Assembly: GCF_014356525.2 (NCBI RefSeq)
Contig: NC_052511.1
Span: 31,150,689 to 31,214,688 of the forward strand
Reading direction: 5' to 3'
Length of the DNA stretch: 64,000 nucleotides
Source of the DNA: Nilaparvata lugens
Lineage: Eukaryota; Arthropoda; Insecta; Hemiptera; Delphacidae
This document shows, piece by piece, positions 11,083-23,626 of this stretch. The notes under the pieces were generated by a model. It was not told where the DNA came from, ran no database searches, and saw nothing but the letters and a program-made list of their open reading frames with translations. The stretch's first letter is position 1. Each line of letters starts with the position of its first letter. Made by a program: the position numbers and the translations under genes.

Positions 11083-12679
11083 TATAGTGATCAGTTACTA
11101 TCAATTTATAATGAAAACAAGCTCAACTCAGCAAAAATGAAATCAATTATTCATAATTCTTGTGTATTGTCTTCCATTCTCAACTCTCGTAAATCCTTGT
11201 TTTCTCTTTTGCTTTTATAATAATAACTTCCCCGATCAACTGAGATCTTTCTCTTCTCATAATATAACTCATATTTTGTACAACTTCAACTTATTGTCAG
11301 ATAACATTTTAAAAGTAATCTCGTTCTCTCTCCATCACATATTTTTATTTTTCTCTCCTCATATTTTCATACTTTCTCTCTGTTTCCTCTGTATCAATAT
11401 TGCTCTATTGACTGACTTCACTATTGCTAACTAGAGCTTATAAATATCTCTCTCTCACTTTTTTCCTCTGTGTCTCTTTTTCTCAATCAATTGATCAGTC
11501 TAATCCTCCCCCTTTTCCGATCGTCAAACACCCATTTCCTACTTCCTCATGAACTTCTCAGAATAAATTTATTCTAGAGACTTTGGGAAACTCTTTGTAA
11601 TCACTGGTTAGGTAAACAAGGCCGTGTCTTCCGCCAGCGACATCAATACTATAACCCTGCCTCCTTTGCCATCACAAAGCCCCCTTCTCCAATCCATCTT
11701 ACAAACTTCAAACCAGAGATTTCGGCGCTACGACAAGCCAACTACAACACTTTCTGAATATTTTATGGAACGCCTCTTGAGCAACAGAGAAATCTTCAGG
11801 TTGAAAAACTGCGGAACCTTGTTTTAAAAGGGCGTAAGATCGCTGAGTGGCTGGAAACAGGAAAAACCGAAAGTTGGCTCTCCTCACAAGTAAATTAAAT
11901 ATGAAGAAGGTGAATTATTCCTTATCCGACTGCTCTCAGCACAGACAAGCGGGCCACAGTCCTTAATATTTCTGAATTATTCGTCCAGGAAATGTCATGA
12001 ATTAATGCATGAGTCCTGCGCTTCTTCATACCTGAACGAGAAGGAATGTTTTTGTCATCCTCCAATCAAACTTTCCTGTTCTCTAGAAGCCGAACAAGAG
12101 TTATTTTTGCGGGTTTCCTTGAGATTATGGAAAAGAAATATCTTGTTTTCTGTTTGTGGTAATTTTTTGAATGAATTCTGGTCATACATTGATAGATGAT
12201 ACAGAAAAATAGATTCCAATTTATTCCCCTTGCAATCTCACTAAATTGATCACAATGATACACTGCGGTTTTTCAATTACAGTGCATTTCATTTTAACTG
12301 CATTCTCAATCAATATTCAAATTCAAAACCATACGACAAAACAAATTGAATGTATCAAATCCAAAAAGGTGATTGTAGCTTTAATGAGTTTATATGAAAT
12401 CACAAAGTAAGTTCTTCAAGATGAGATCGCTCGCTGCAGAAGGTAGAATTCCTACACTCAACATCTCTTTACGTTTCATCACCCCAATTACGAGAAACAA
12501 GGTTTCTTTCGATTGTATTTTTCTCCAGAGCTTTTCATAGAGTCAATGCTGGCAATTTCCTTTTTCGATTAAAATTAAACTCTAGTCGAGAAATGTCATG
12601 ACGAGTGAAGTTTGTCGACTACTTTCTTTATCCTGACTTGTTCCCAACTCAGTATACAGCTTTCTCCTTTCAGCAGAAC

Positions 12680-12870
12680 ATTCAAGTCCTCCTTTAATTA
12701 TATAGCGGTTTTATCAGCGGAACATTTCATTTGATGTGCACTTCCGCGTCAAGTTGCCTCTTTTCCCCTCCAAGGAGCACTTATGTGCCTTTTCTGCTGC
12801 TTTAAGGGCGGCGAAGCTTGTTTAAGGGTCGCTCAGAGATGACTGAAAGAAAACTGCAGCTTTGGAGCGA
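12680..12870. other. GC-richer island, candidate conserved non-coding element
   Basis: In contrast with its AT-rich surroundings, this block (gcggttttatcagcggaac ... gctgctttaagggcggcgaa ... gtcgctcagagatgac) has no repeat structure, no transposon motif and no credible ORF. That pattern is typical of constrained intronic DNA, but conservation cannot be judged from one sequence. Confidence 0.3.
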
Positions 12871-13587
12871 CGGGTTTTATGCTGTTAAGTGTACTGGGAC
12901 AGTGAAAGAGACTGAGGATAACCTAGGAATAAAAAATGAAAAACGGGAAATACGATATGAAGAAGTATAGGAAGGAGAACTATCACACTAGAACGTAAAT
13001 ATCATAAACTCAGTGTATCTCAAGTGAGCTATTTGAACTGTGTGATGTCTGTGTCCTTTTACTAGATATATTATGAAGATTTTACTTGCTACGCACTTGA
13101 TGAATGAGGATAATAATTGCTCAAGATTACTTATCTGATTAGTTTTTGGAAATTAATTATTCTATTCCAGGGTTCCTTCCATAGAGACATGTGATAAACT
13201 ATTATCAATTTACCGAGTCTAGTAGAAGACTATACCAGAAGACCAAAACTATTAATACATGATATTAAGTGTTCAAGCGTACGAGAGGATGGACTCAGAT
13301 TTCAAAAACACAAAAAGAATGGCCTCAAAAACGACAGATAGAGAGTATCCTATGAATTGAATGCAGAATCTGAAGCTTCCTTGAAATATTCCCTGATAAG
13401 TCAATTATTTATTTCTGCTTTCCGATCAATATGCATTGCTCAGTAGCTCAAGGCTTACTATGAGTAACCCTATGCTATATTCTTTTTTGGATCTGATCTA
13501 CTGATGAGATGTATGTATCTTTTTGGCTTAATTCGTATTCATTATGTTTTTCCCGTACATTAAATTAGTTTCCAATCGCTCAGGCCA

Positions 13588-13589
13588 TG

Positions 13590-13643
<54 letters not shown>
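13588..13643. repeat. (AAT)n microsatellite forming the LINE tail
   Basis: About 18 trinucleotide units lie immediately 3' (on the minus strand) of the LINE at 13644-14505. It is probably the element's tail, later expanded. Confidence 0.93.
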
Positions 13644-13839
13644 GAATTTTATTGTCATTCAACATAATAACAGTTATAGACAACGTCAAATCAGCTAGTC
13701 AATTATAGTCAGTCAACATAAACAACTTAGTCATAACATACAGACCTAACTTAATCACAACAGTAATATCATAAAATATGTATTATAACTATTAAAAACG
13801 TGGTTTAGGTTTCCCTAATCAGGTTTAAAATATTCTACT

Positions 13840-14502
13840 TCATAGAATAGGATCTCTTACGTCTAAAAATTCATTTACTGAATAAAATGGGTTTTTAATC
13901 AACCAACTATATACCTTATTCCTGAACACTTGGAATGGTGCATCTATTAGATCATGTGGCAATTTATTAAACATTTTCACTCCAATTAAAACATAACTAT
14001 TCTGTGACTTACCCAGTCTACAGAAAGGTGCATCGATATGTCTATTTCTCCTAGTATTATGAGAGTGTATATTACTTCTTAGATGATGTTTAGACAGGTT
14101 GTTTTTTGTGTATATGAGAACAGTAAATATGTAAAGGTTTATTATGGTCAATATTCTTGTTTCAACAAATAATGGTTTGCAGTGAGCCAATCTGTCAGAG
14201 TTTGTAATAATCCTGATAACTTTTTTCTGAATTAATAGAAGATCCTGCACGTGTGCGCTATTTCCCCAGAATAGAAGCCCATATGAAATAATACTCTGGA
14301 AGAACGCAAAATATGCAGACCTCACATATGACTTGGGGACGTAGTTCATCAAGTTTCTCAATAAGTAGACAACTCTGGACAGTTTAACACTGATATTCGA
14401 AAACCATGAAAGTCTCTTCATATTTTTGTAACGTATCTTCAACCCAGAGGTTTGCGTTATCACCCTATGGCTCACCATTTTTATAGTCTCTACTCTCATC
14501 AT
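13840..14502 (-). pseudogene. Reverse transcriptase C-terminal fragment (Jockey/CR1-group LINE)
   Basis: The 220-residue open frame contains hallmarks of the region following the reverse-transcriptase palm in Jockey/CR1-group LINEs. These are an SIISYGLLFWGNS block (about residues 69-81), QKKVIRII, a CKPLF...ILTIINLYI block, a HNTRRN block, and a C-terminal KMFNKLP...VFRNKVYSWL segment ending in an YSVNEFL-like motif. The YADD catalytic box, endonuclease and ORF1 are missing, so it is a dead 5'-truncated copy even though this frame is uninterrupted. The Met at 14502 is not a genuine start. Confidence 0.85.
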
Positions 14503-15780
14503 TCAATTGCTACATGAATTTGATATCATCTCTTCACTACTTCTAAACAAATTTGGGTTCATCAACTGAGCAATGGAAGCGTTAGTTCCACTCGGATGAA
14601 TAGATCGCAACTCTAGTTATACGACTCCTGTGGCCCGGCGGGCTTCGAGGGTTCTGCAAATGGGGAGCACAGTGTAACTCAGTTATATACATATGCGGTA
14701 ACTCGGCACCAAGGGCAATGTCTTTGCTCGCCTTTGAAGCAAACTGTCTCGTTATTAGAGGCCCAAGTATCTTTAATAATATAAACACTGAAACGGTTGT
14801 AGAGTTGAGTGGAAAGTGTAGTTGTGTCTCACTCACTCTCTACTAGTTTCTCTTTCGCTTTCGCCTCGCCATTTCTTGTAATTTTCCTTCCCCTTCTTAT
14901 TTCGTCATCCGACAACGACAAGTATAAACACTTTATAGTCGGCCCTATCTCCGAATATCATCTGGAATCATGAACAGAATTGCAGGCCTCTTCATTTCGC
15001 TCAACCCCCATTCAGCTGTGGTAAATGACTTCAGACTCCCAGCACAATAAAAGGTTATTTCTTCATTATAGCTATGGCCATTAACTGCGCCAGAAGTATA
15101 AAGGGCTCGCCGCTCCACAGTTAAGGGTGAGAACTTCTACAAATTCTACGACCAGGATGATGGCTTCGCGGATAAGCTGTGCTATCAATGGTACTCTAGT
15201 CAAATTCGAATTATGGAAATTTCAGGTCTGTATCGATTGGTGTTCAACTGAACAAATGATTGAATAATTGGGTTTGAACTTGGTAACAGTGATTGAAAAT
15301 TCCATCTTGAGACTTTTTTATTCCCTTTCATTTGTTAATTCTCCTTGTGTTCTAGACAAAAGCGAATTCCACTGTTAATTTATTTACTATACAAATTTAT
15401 TGTCATTCTACTTAGAGTTATGATTCTCTTATTCATGCGATAATAATAAAAAACGCTATAATAAAAAACGCAAACATTTCTTGAATCCTTCTTCAGTCGA
15501 CCAATGTGGGAAAATAGGGGAAGGGATAATTTCTCTCCTCCTGTGAACGTTATATTGTTTACCTAGTTTGAAGCACACAATGTTTTTTGGTAATTTATAT
15601 AACTTATATAGAGCGAGAATTTTCTTGTACATAAAGGTCGTCAGTTTGCTGTGGAAGGAGAGAGGACATTGCTATCATATTTCAAAAGTGAATTTGCTCA
15701 TATTAAACCTCTTTTCCCGCTTTATGCTCAACGGAAAGTGAATATCAGACAAGAATAAGAAGCATACTACTACTATGGTA

Positions 15781-15985
15781 GTGGAAAACTAAAAGTAGAA
15801 ACAGAAGAAGGAGAAGAAAAATGAGAAGTGGGGAAATGATTATAATGGGGGAAAGGAGAATGAGTAGAAAGAGACATGATGAAATTGATGAAGAGGGAGT
15901 GAGAGAGAATGAGATAGAGCAAGAAAGTGAATGAGATAGAGAAAGATACGGAAGATGATCGAGAATAGAAGGCAGAATGAATATG
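15781..15985. repeat. Homopurine-rich tract
   Basis: About 200 bp of the + strand are dominated by A and G (gaagaaggagaagaaaaatg, gagagagaatgagatagagc). Apparent Ser/Leu/His-rich frames on the minus strand come from this composition. Confidence 0.8.
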
Positions 15986-16110
15986 AGACCCTTGAGTAAA
16001 ACTATCTGCGAGGTATTCAATGTGATAGAAAAGGATAGGAGATGTGGTGTGAGTGTGTGAATGTATTGGTAAAGTACGTGAATGTGTAAGGGTTTTGTGA
16101 GTTAAGAATT

Positions 16111-16134
16111 CGTGAGTGAGTGTGTGTGTGTGTG
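16111..16134. repeat. (GT)n/(GAGT)n microsatellite
   Basis: A gtgagtgag stretch followed by a TG dinucleotide run. It is short and imperfect. Confidence 0.85.
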
Positions 16135-16879
16135 AGGAAGGGAGCTGTGCCCACACCCTGTTTGTGTGAGTATATATTTTTTCTGCTGAATAAAGGCTGT
16201 CCAGTGCGGCTTACAGAGGATGAAGTGCCCTTATTCCTTGTGAGGCCGGGTGGTTGTAGTGTACGGACTGAAAAGGAAGCGAGAAGGGTTGAGGAGATAA
16301 ATTGTGGACCTTCGACCTCGGGCTCAGTCGGAGCATCCCTCTGCTTGCCGTGGCAGGCTATCAGTTAATTCGTGACTGCCGTCCGCAGAGGAGCCCCCGA
16401 AAACCCACTGCCTCCGACATGACTGTGTGTGTGGTGCAGTGCAGTGGATAACGTCTAATCGCACTCTAATGCATTCCTTCTCCAAGCTCAATAATAATAA
16501 TAATTGCTGAGTGATGGGCTGCTCTATAAATCAATTGCTTCAAACTTTAAAAATACAGGGCAGTTATCCTGTTTAGTTATCTGTTGATTATTCAAATTAT
16601 CCGATTTAAACTGGTAATAAATGTACTCGTACGTATGTTTATTATTGAGTTTCATCCTTTATTCTATCTTCTAGATCAGTTTTCAATTCTATCATTTACA
16701 ACCGATACTTTCTGTGTTTCAAGGTAACAATCCAAATAGAGTCGATGTCAATTCTTCTTTTAACCAGTATTTCCAAATTTTCTGCTATCGACTTATTTAC
16801 ACTATAATAGTTATTGATATTCATTGAATATTCTGCTTCTACGAGTAGTTCATCTCTAATTACAACCATCACACTACTA

Positions 16880-17110
16880 TAGATTCATCCTTACTTCATA
16901 GCCGGCGGCAATCTCATGACAACAACCGAAATGACTATATTTTGAATAGCCTCTGTTTAGTACAGTCTACACCGGCCATGTAGGCCGTACAATGGCATTG
17001 AACTTTTGTCGCCGACTGTACAGCAGCGTGTTGATGCTGCATCTGAATTGTGTGGTGGTGTGAGTGGGTGGGGGTGCGTGAAAGGGATGGCAGTGAATAT
17101 ATTACGTCAC
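16880..17110. other. GC-richer island, candidate intronic regulatory DNA
   Basis: Contains catagccggcggcaatctc, tacaccggccatgtaggccg and ccgactgtacagcagcgtg within otherwise AT-rich intron. There is no transposon hallmark and no supported gene. Candidate conserved element only. Confidence 0.3.
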
Positions 17111-18109
17111 TTACGGAAATCTCCGGCTAGTGAAGGGTGCAACACACAGAGAGAGAACGAGCGAAAGTGTGTGAAAGTGAAAGAGAGAAATGAAATTGGG
17201 AGAATGCACAATGAGGAGGGTGGAGGAGATGTGTAATTGGTTTCATTTCTATCCGACAGGTTCATCTCTTTTGACGGTCTCTGATTCATCGCCTTTCTCA
17301 CTCACTCACTCTCTCTCCCTCATGTTCTCTCGTCTCTTGTAACTGACACGTTGCCTTGTCAGTCATCTGATGAAGGCTGACCATGCAAAAGGGGAGTGAG
17401 AGAATCATTGTGATGGAAAGAGAAGAAGGTAGTGGGGAGGATGCTAATGTTCCTTTTTGGAGGTACCGCTTAGAATAGTGTTGATGATTCATTCAGGTAG
17501 ATTCAGATCCATTGTAGAACAGTAGGGGAAATATAAATACAAATATAAATCTCAGTACTTTTTTGAATTATTCAAGTGATAAAATAATTCAAAATGGTAC
17601 TGAATCTTATATTTTTATTTATTTTAGAAGTAGCCCTGAAGAAAAAAGACAGTAGGGAAATGTATAGCTCATAGGTTGATAGTTAACTCCGATGTTTGTA
17701 TTTGTTTTGTATTACATAGAATTCATTTTGTTATTTCGATTCGTATTTTCTATCTTTGTTACTTAAAATTCAAATTGAGTTGTTCTGTTTCTGAATTGAA
17801 ATTTAACCAGCATGCATTTCATCTCTTCAATTGTACCTCAATAGGCCTACTGATGAAGAAAGCAGGATATCTTGATACTAAATCACTTTATCAACCAAGA
17901 ATTATTATCGATGAAATCTTTACCGTATTGTGATCATTTTCAAAGATCAAATAATTCAGATATCCTTCTGAATGTCTCTTTTTTCCATATCTCTATAAAT
18001 AATTTTTTGATTGCCTGAATACTCAATTGAAGAGTACTCAATTGAAACTTCAATTATTGATTATACCGTAAGTGCATCACCTAATCTATCATAATATTTG
18101 AGTTCAAAA

Positions 18110-18310
18110 AACAATTAAAGTAGAATAATAGGCAACCCATGCTCCGCAAGGGTTCAATCAAAAACTTGAAGAACTGAGAACTTGACCTACTGAGATCTTG
18201 GAGGATAGTAAGTGTGCCTATAACCATCCTCGGTAAATTGAGAATCTTAATGCAAAATTTCAAGTTGTTCAGTCCAGTAGTTCAGACGTGATGAGTATGA
18301 GCCAATTATT
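18110..18310. repeat. Probable dispersed repeat fragment
   Basis: The stretch including catgctccgcaagggttcaa and the phrase ttgttcagtccagtagttca followed by gacgtgatgagt resembles phrasing I recall from high-copy planthopper repeats. Its two flanks also share imperfect direct copies (atatccttctgaatgtctc and aatatccttttgattattaa). No coding potential is seen. Repeat status is from memory and flank similarity only. Confidence 0.4.
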
Positions 18311-18550
18311 TTTCTTATTATATTATAGATGTAACCTTTATCATATTGTTATAATTTTCACTGATCACATCTAAATATCCTTTTGATTATTAATCGATAT
18401 CTCTATAAGATGGTGGTGGTATAGTTTCTGGATGACTGTCCCATACTCTGGTTTCTATAAATGATGTGTTGTTTCAATCAGAGAATTCATTTCTTAATAA
18501 TAATTGAAATCCTCGGAAATCATGATAATAATGAATCATCATCTTGTTGA

Positions 18551-19111
18551 GAAACAAGAAATGAGAAATGGGATCATTCTCAAGAGGTAAAATGCAGAAT
18601 AGAAAAAGCGAGGGCTGCATTCAATCAGATGGCAAAACTGTTCAAGAGTCACAACCTTAATATGCACATCAAAATCAAACTCCTCCACTGCTACATTTTC
18701 TCAATACTCTTCTATGGGATGGAGTCATGGACATTGACCAAGTCAACTGGAAAAAGACTCGAGGCTTTTGAGATGTGGCTGTATAGAAGAGTGTTGAGAA
18801 TTTCATGGATGGACAGAGTGACCAACAAAGCTGTATTGGAGCGAATGGATAAGGATTTGGAAGTGATGAACATCATCAAGAGCAGGAAGCTTGCATATTT
18901 TGGCCATATAATGGGTAATGAAGAAAAATACGGCCTGCTTAAATCCGTTCTCCAAGGAAAGATCTATGGCAGAAGAGGACCAGGAAGAAGGAGAATATCA
19001 TGGCTGAAAAACCTGCGTACCTGGTTCTCCAAAACTACAACAGAACTTTTCAGGATGGCTGTAAATAAGATAACCATAGTCAGGCTGATCGCCAATATTC
19101 GGAACGAATAG
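18551..19111 (+). CDS. Reverse transcriptase C-terminal fragment (RTE-like LINE ORF)
   Basis: The frame is open without stops from the left insertion boundary to the stop at 19109-19111, about 186 residues. It reads like the thumb and C-terminal region of endonuclease-reverse transcriptases found in many arthropod genomes. Features include a SILFYGMESWTL block near residues 55-65, an EAFEMWLYRRVLRISW block, a LAYFGHIM block and a GRRGPGRRRISWL block. The catalytic palm domain and endonuclease are absent, so the fragment cannot be autonomous. An ATG at 18629 exists but is internal to the ORF; no genuine start is present because of 5' truncation. Confidence 0.88.
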   Translation, partial: ETRNEKWDHSQEVKCRIEKARAAFNQMAKLFKSHNLNMHIKIKLLHCYIFSILFYGMESWTLTKSTGKRLEAFEMWLYRRVLRISWMDRVTNKAVLERMDKDLEVMNIIKSRKLAYFGHIMGNEEKYGLLKSVLQGKIYGRRGPGRRRISWLKNLRTWFSKTTTELFRMAVNKITIVRLIANIRNE

Positions 19112-19130
19112 GCACTAGCAGAAGAAGAAG
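18551..19130 (+). mobile_element. 5'-truncated RTE-type non-LTR retrotransposon with target-site duplication
   Basis: The element is flanked by a perfect 10-bp direct repeat, atcttgttga, at 18541-18550 and 19131-19140. Between them is the C-terminal part of a LINE ORF followed by a short tail ending in agaagaagaag, as in RTE-like elements. The exact target duplication and intact frame argue for a fairly recent insertion, truncated at its 5' end during reverse transcription. It lies in sense orientation within the bru3-like intron. Confidence 0.88.
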
Positions 19131-20060
19131 ATCTTGTTGATTAATTTAAACATAGCTTTTCCTGAGTTACATAAATAATATTCTCAAGGTCTAAAACCCT
19201 AAATGAGTCCCTAACCAATATATTCTAATTCTTTCTCTGAAGAGCATATTCAGCTTTGGAAATGTCATTGAACATTCTGGAACAGAAATGATGTTGGAAC
19301 AATGTTTGAACAGGTTGCAGATACATTCGGCCTTCACAGCTGGGACAGGCAGCCCCTATCATTATTGCGCCAATCAATGCCTTTGCTTCCACAATGGATT
19401 ACGACCAGAGAAAAAACTCTCTCGCAGATAAAGCAATTATTCATTGTTTGCGAAGAACAAAGGAAAGACTGTTGGATGGCAGATTTGAGGATTATAGAGG
19501 AATTAAGAGATAAAATGATGTAGAGTGGGGTGAGAATAATGCAATGCGAGAGTTTCAAGAACGGTATTTGGCTATTCGTGGGAAGGGAAGAAGTTCAGTG
19601 TAAGAGGCTACTGTTAGTTGATAGAGAACTAAGAAATCGGGTGATAGGGAAATAGAGAAGCGGAATATCCAGGAAAAAGCTTTTTTCCGTTCCCGATCAT
19701 TCTATGATTATCAATCCAAAACATAATTGTAAATGTGGTTGCCATGCCACATGTCATCGATGTGGAATAGAATATTAATAGAATTAGATAATGTGAATGA
19801 AACAGGATTCACTTGAGGAGTAGGCTACACAAGGAGAGTGGCAGTAAGAAAGCTCTCTGGAGCTATTTCAGTGGAGAAGATTATAAAAAAGATACAATAA
19901 AGAGTAGAGGAAACATAAAGGATGAAAAAGCCGAAAAGAAGGAGGAGGAATAAGTAGGAGTTGAACATGGAGATAGATTCCGATGAAATAAATTATAAAA
20001 AAGATGTTATCAATCTACATACACCGTTGGAAGGTGTAAGCTAGCAGCTTAACAGCTCCA

Positions 20061-20100
20061 TGTTGTATGAGTGCGTGTGTGTATGGGTGTGTGTGTGGTT
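20061..20100. repeat. TG-rich microsatellite
   Basis: Imperfect gtgtgtgt runs interrupted by atggg and gcg. Confidence 0.75.
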
Positions 20101-20461
20101 TCAATTATTTATTATTTGGTATCATTCATATTTTTTATTATAATTATTTTTTTATTCGCAGCGAATTCCTGATTCTATTTTTAATTATGAGAAATTCTCC
20201 TATATGCAGACAATGTTCATTCTTTAGCAAGCAGTATTTTATTCATTGACTGTACACTATGCATTCTTGTTGAATTCAATATTATTTGATTATTGTTATT
20301 CTGTGATGTACTTGTCATTGAATGAACATTCATTTATTTAATTATCGAAAGATGGTTTCAGATGAAAATGGGTAATGGAAGAAATTCAGATGAAGTGTAA
20401 GGAAACAAAATAGAAATGCAGGTCAAAAAGGAGAATTGGATCAACCATAATCATTATAGTT

Positions 20462-20620
20462 GGATGGGCACGTTAAATTGTCGGTCCCGGCTGAAGTATG
20501 ACAGTCGCAAGGCCCATTGCCTTAATAAAGTATGACGGCTTTAATTATATATTCAGACGGTGGGACCTTCCCGCAAGGGACTCCCCACCAACAAAAGCCA
20601 TACGAATTTACTTTTTTATT
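20462..20620 (+). mobile_element. Partial SINE sharing the core of the 35.5-kb SINE
   Basis: Positions 20462-20493 match the core of the SINE at 35633-35664 (opposite strand) at 28 of 32 positions by eye, starting ggatgg.cacgttaa and ending gtcggtcccggctg. The downstream body differs; it contains ccgcaaggga and ccaccaacaaaagccatacg. The tRNA-like head is missing upstream, so this copy is 5' truncated or belongs to a related family with its own 3' half. Confidence 0.7.
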
Positions 20621-20989
20621 ACAATCAGTACTATATTAAAAATTAAACTGATATTCCACATCCATATTGTATATTTTTACTATATTTTTATAAGTTCCAA
20701 TCAATAGAATAAAATAGAATAGAAGCTTCATTTGTCACAAAAAACAAACAATATACCTTACAGTTTGAAATACAAAGAAAAATAACAATATGAAAAGAAA
20801 AAAAGAATTATAATAAGAATATAAAATGTGGCATGAACTGTGCTAACTTAAATAACTAACTTCACAACTGATACAAAGAGTAGCAGATAAAAAGACGAGA
20901 GAAGTTGTGAGAGGAGAGATGTACTGAGAGCAAGCGAGAGGGAATGAGGAAGTCTAGATGCAAAGGGATACAGGCCTAGTATCCAGTAG

Positions 20990-21290
20990 GATCAAGTGAG
21001 AGACATCCTGCCAGAGGCTGTGGGGAGGGGGGACATATTGGATGACTGAACCCGGGGCTCGAAACCCAATAATCCCGGTGATTTGAGTTTGCTCCCTCGG
21101 GAGCCGAATGGGCTAATTGGTCCCTCGGTCCTGTCGTCGTCCGACGGTGTTACCTGTTAGGATTGTGGAGGGAGGGTGAGTGATAGGGGGTGGTAGGAGT
21201 GATAGGATAGGGGGTGGGGGCCTTTTGTCATCACGTCAATACCTGGCCAATGGAAATCGGGGTGATCAATGTTGTAGGGACATCGAGATT
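20990..21290. other. GC-richer island
   Basis: Contains gaacccggggctcgaaaccc, cctcgggagccgaatgggct and cctgtcgtcgtccgacggtg, followed by a G-rich stretch (agggggtgg repeats). No gene or transposon is recognised. Confidence 0.3.
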
Positions 21291-21473
21291 TTTGTATCTA
21301 CCTGAAATATAATTCTTCGTGAAACGAAATTTAATTTGTGATACATCATGTCAATTTGATTTCTGAATTGGTTCACATCCCCTATCATTTCCCATTATGT
21401 GTATTCTGTTCCTGGTATGTTTTTTCCGCAAATGATCAATTAAGCTGTAGTTCCAATTTTTTTTTCAATAGCG

Positions 21474-21577
21474 TATAATAGGAGTGGGGGTTATGCCACA
21501 AGTCCACTCCTATAATAAATTTTAATCTTATATTCTATTCTTCTTCTATTATAGTTCCCACTCCTATTATATATATA
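21474..21577. repeat. Inverted repeat cluster around ataataggagtggg
   Basis: The core tataataggagtgg occurs forward near 21474. It recurs inverted as ccactcctataat near 21504-21516 and as cccactcctattatatat near 21557-21574. The outer pair would form a stem of about 17 bp with an AT-rich loop. Possibly a small foldback element. Confidence 0.5.
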
Positions 21578-22363
21578 TCAATTTATAGAAGTGATGTTAT
21601 AAATCCACTTGAAAATGAAACAAGAGGAAACTGAAATCTATAGATAAATCTATCATTGTCATTATTGAGAACTTCTCAAATCATAATAACAAAATCGAAT
21701 TGAATCTCGATAAAAATTATTCTACTAACATTCAAGTTGGCTTTTACAATATGATATTTTGTATTTGAGTTGGGTGTCATATCCATATCATCACAATAAT
21801 AATTTATTTATATACAGCTCCATCATCAGAAACGAGATTTCAATTGTTAAGTATGTCACAAGTTCTATAAGTGTTTTCCCCTGAAGCTGACAATTCGGTT
21901 CCATTTTTACTTCTATTCCACAAAACGAGTACGTACTATTTTCAAATATAATGATACAGTCCAAACTCATGATACCCATGTAAGTATGAACCAGTTCCAA
22001 TACAATAGAATATTTTCACCATTTAACAAGCTACAATGTCAACCACAACATTAATAATATGTTAGTGAGGTTTCATATTAAAAACTGATAAAATCATTCA
22101 TATCTTTTACCTATATTTCGATCATTACTATCTTTTTGGTTTTTCACTTTTCTATTCTCACACACTATTAATGTTAATGGGATGCATACTTTATACTTGT
22201 CGTGTCAGAAATATCTTTTCATTTCTTCAACTTGAAACCTAGTCATAGGCAGGTTACTCTTCAATACTTCTCAAGACACTACAATATCAACTCTGCTAAA
22301 ATATCAATTGGGTGTCAAATAATAAACTTGTAATTTTTCCACCGTCAGAATATTTTAAAAGAA

Positions 22364-22620
22364 ATGGAAAACCGAAAGAACGAGTTTTTGGCGCCGGAAA
22401 TTGGTAGCTGCCAACGAAATAAAGCAGCTCACTTGCAGTCGGCAGTGACGGCTGTCAGACAAAGTCGCAGGCGTGATGTCGCGTCACAAGCAAAATATGG
22501 CAGCAGCGAAAACAGCACACTGCTTGTCTGCCGTGGATTTACCTCTTGTCAACGAACGGGCATCTTGGCTCCCGTTGACAGGCCCCGTCCGTCGCCATTT
22601 TCGTTCTCATCATAACACTC
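22364..22620. other. GC-richer island with overlapping open frames, not a supported gene
   Basis: Balanced-composition DNA (ggcgccggaaattggtagct, cgcaggcgtgatgtcgcgtc, ccgtccgtcgccattttcgt) open in several frames on both strands. No protein family is recognisable and splice signals are weak. It may be conserved non-coding DNA or a promoter-like CpG-containing region. Confidence 0.3.
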
Positions 22621-23482
22621 ACCCACACTCTGGCTTCCTCTTGAAGGTGGCACGTGTGCCCATCTACTTACCTGTGTCATTGTTCTATTTTTATTTTTAG
22701 CAAGGTACAACATACGAAAATGTGATATTCTTCTAGACTTATATGGTCTTGAGAATATCCAATATTGTACTGACACATGTAGCCTACCTTCTTGAGACAT
22801 TGGTATAATTGATGATTTCAGTGACTACTCTTATACAAACATATGAAATATCACAGACGTCATAGACATCACTGTGGTTATGAGAATCTTCTATGGTTCT
22901 TTGGCATAAGAGAAGTTGAGCTTCCAAAATTGAAGTATAAACTTGTGTTTCGAGAACCTTGGTCTTTAGAAAGAGGTCTGGAATCGCGGCCTTATTGAGT
23001 ATTCTTGGAAAAATTGTAAGCATGGATAGATAACGTGGAATACAGTACCACTTAGTATAATACCATATTATAGCTATGGCCCATTAAATATAATTAAATA
23101 TATACTATTGTATAGAAACAGTTCCTGATTGATACCCAAATTAAAATTGGTGTCCTAACCAGTTTTTTTTTCATTATTATCAAGGACAATCTGTTATTTT
23201 TATGCATTCTCTCCTCTTCTGATAATCCTGCTCACAAACGGAATCTGATTCCTTTTTGTGCCAGAATGTTGAATTCTGAAAAAAACAGTGAATTGAAGGA
23301 TTTATGTGAGATTTACTATTTCTTATCCATTCCTTACTATTTGGGTTTTTCCACTGTGACAATTTCAATAATCTTCTTATCCAATTTCAATGTAATTACC
23401 ATAAAATTATGAAAACTTAACAACATTCCATCCAGATTGACTCGTGAACAACCAACATTCTAAGATAATGTTCTATGATAAT

Positions 23483-23626
23483 GCCTTCGATATTGCAACG
23501 TCGCAGTGTAGGCCTAGAATCTAATACATGATTGGTGAAAAAGATCAGCTGGTATTTTTTAAATTCTTTTTCACCAATTATGTATTAGATTCTAGGCCTA
23601 CACTGCGACACTGCAATATCGAAGGC
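23483..23626. repeat. Near-perfect hairpin with 61-62-bp arms
   Basis: The left arm starts gccttcgatattgcaac and runs to about 23543. The right arm (about 23565-23626) is its reverse complement apart from about three mismatches: two in the gcaac/gcagt segment and one in the aatacatg/aatacata segment. The loop is about 20 nt. It would fold into a long stable stem if transcribed. Candidate foldback MITE, pre-miRNA-like hairpin or recent inverted duplication. Confidence 0.88.

Larger units (their letters stand above)
13588..14505 (-). mobile_element. 5'-truncated non-LTR retrotransposon with (ATT)n tail, minus strand
   Basis: Read on the minus strand: a reverse-transcriptase C-terminal ORF (14502-13840), about 190 nt of 3' UTR ending near caataaaattctatt, then a pure trinucleotide tail, seen on the + strand as (AAT)n at 13588-13643. 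This layout is typical of a 5'-truncated LINE with a simple-repeat tail. I could not identify a target-site duplication because the tail sequence is too repetitive and the 5' edge is uncertain. Confidence 0.82.
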
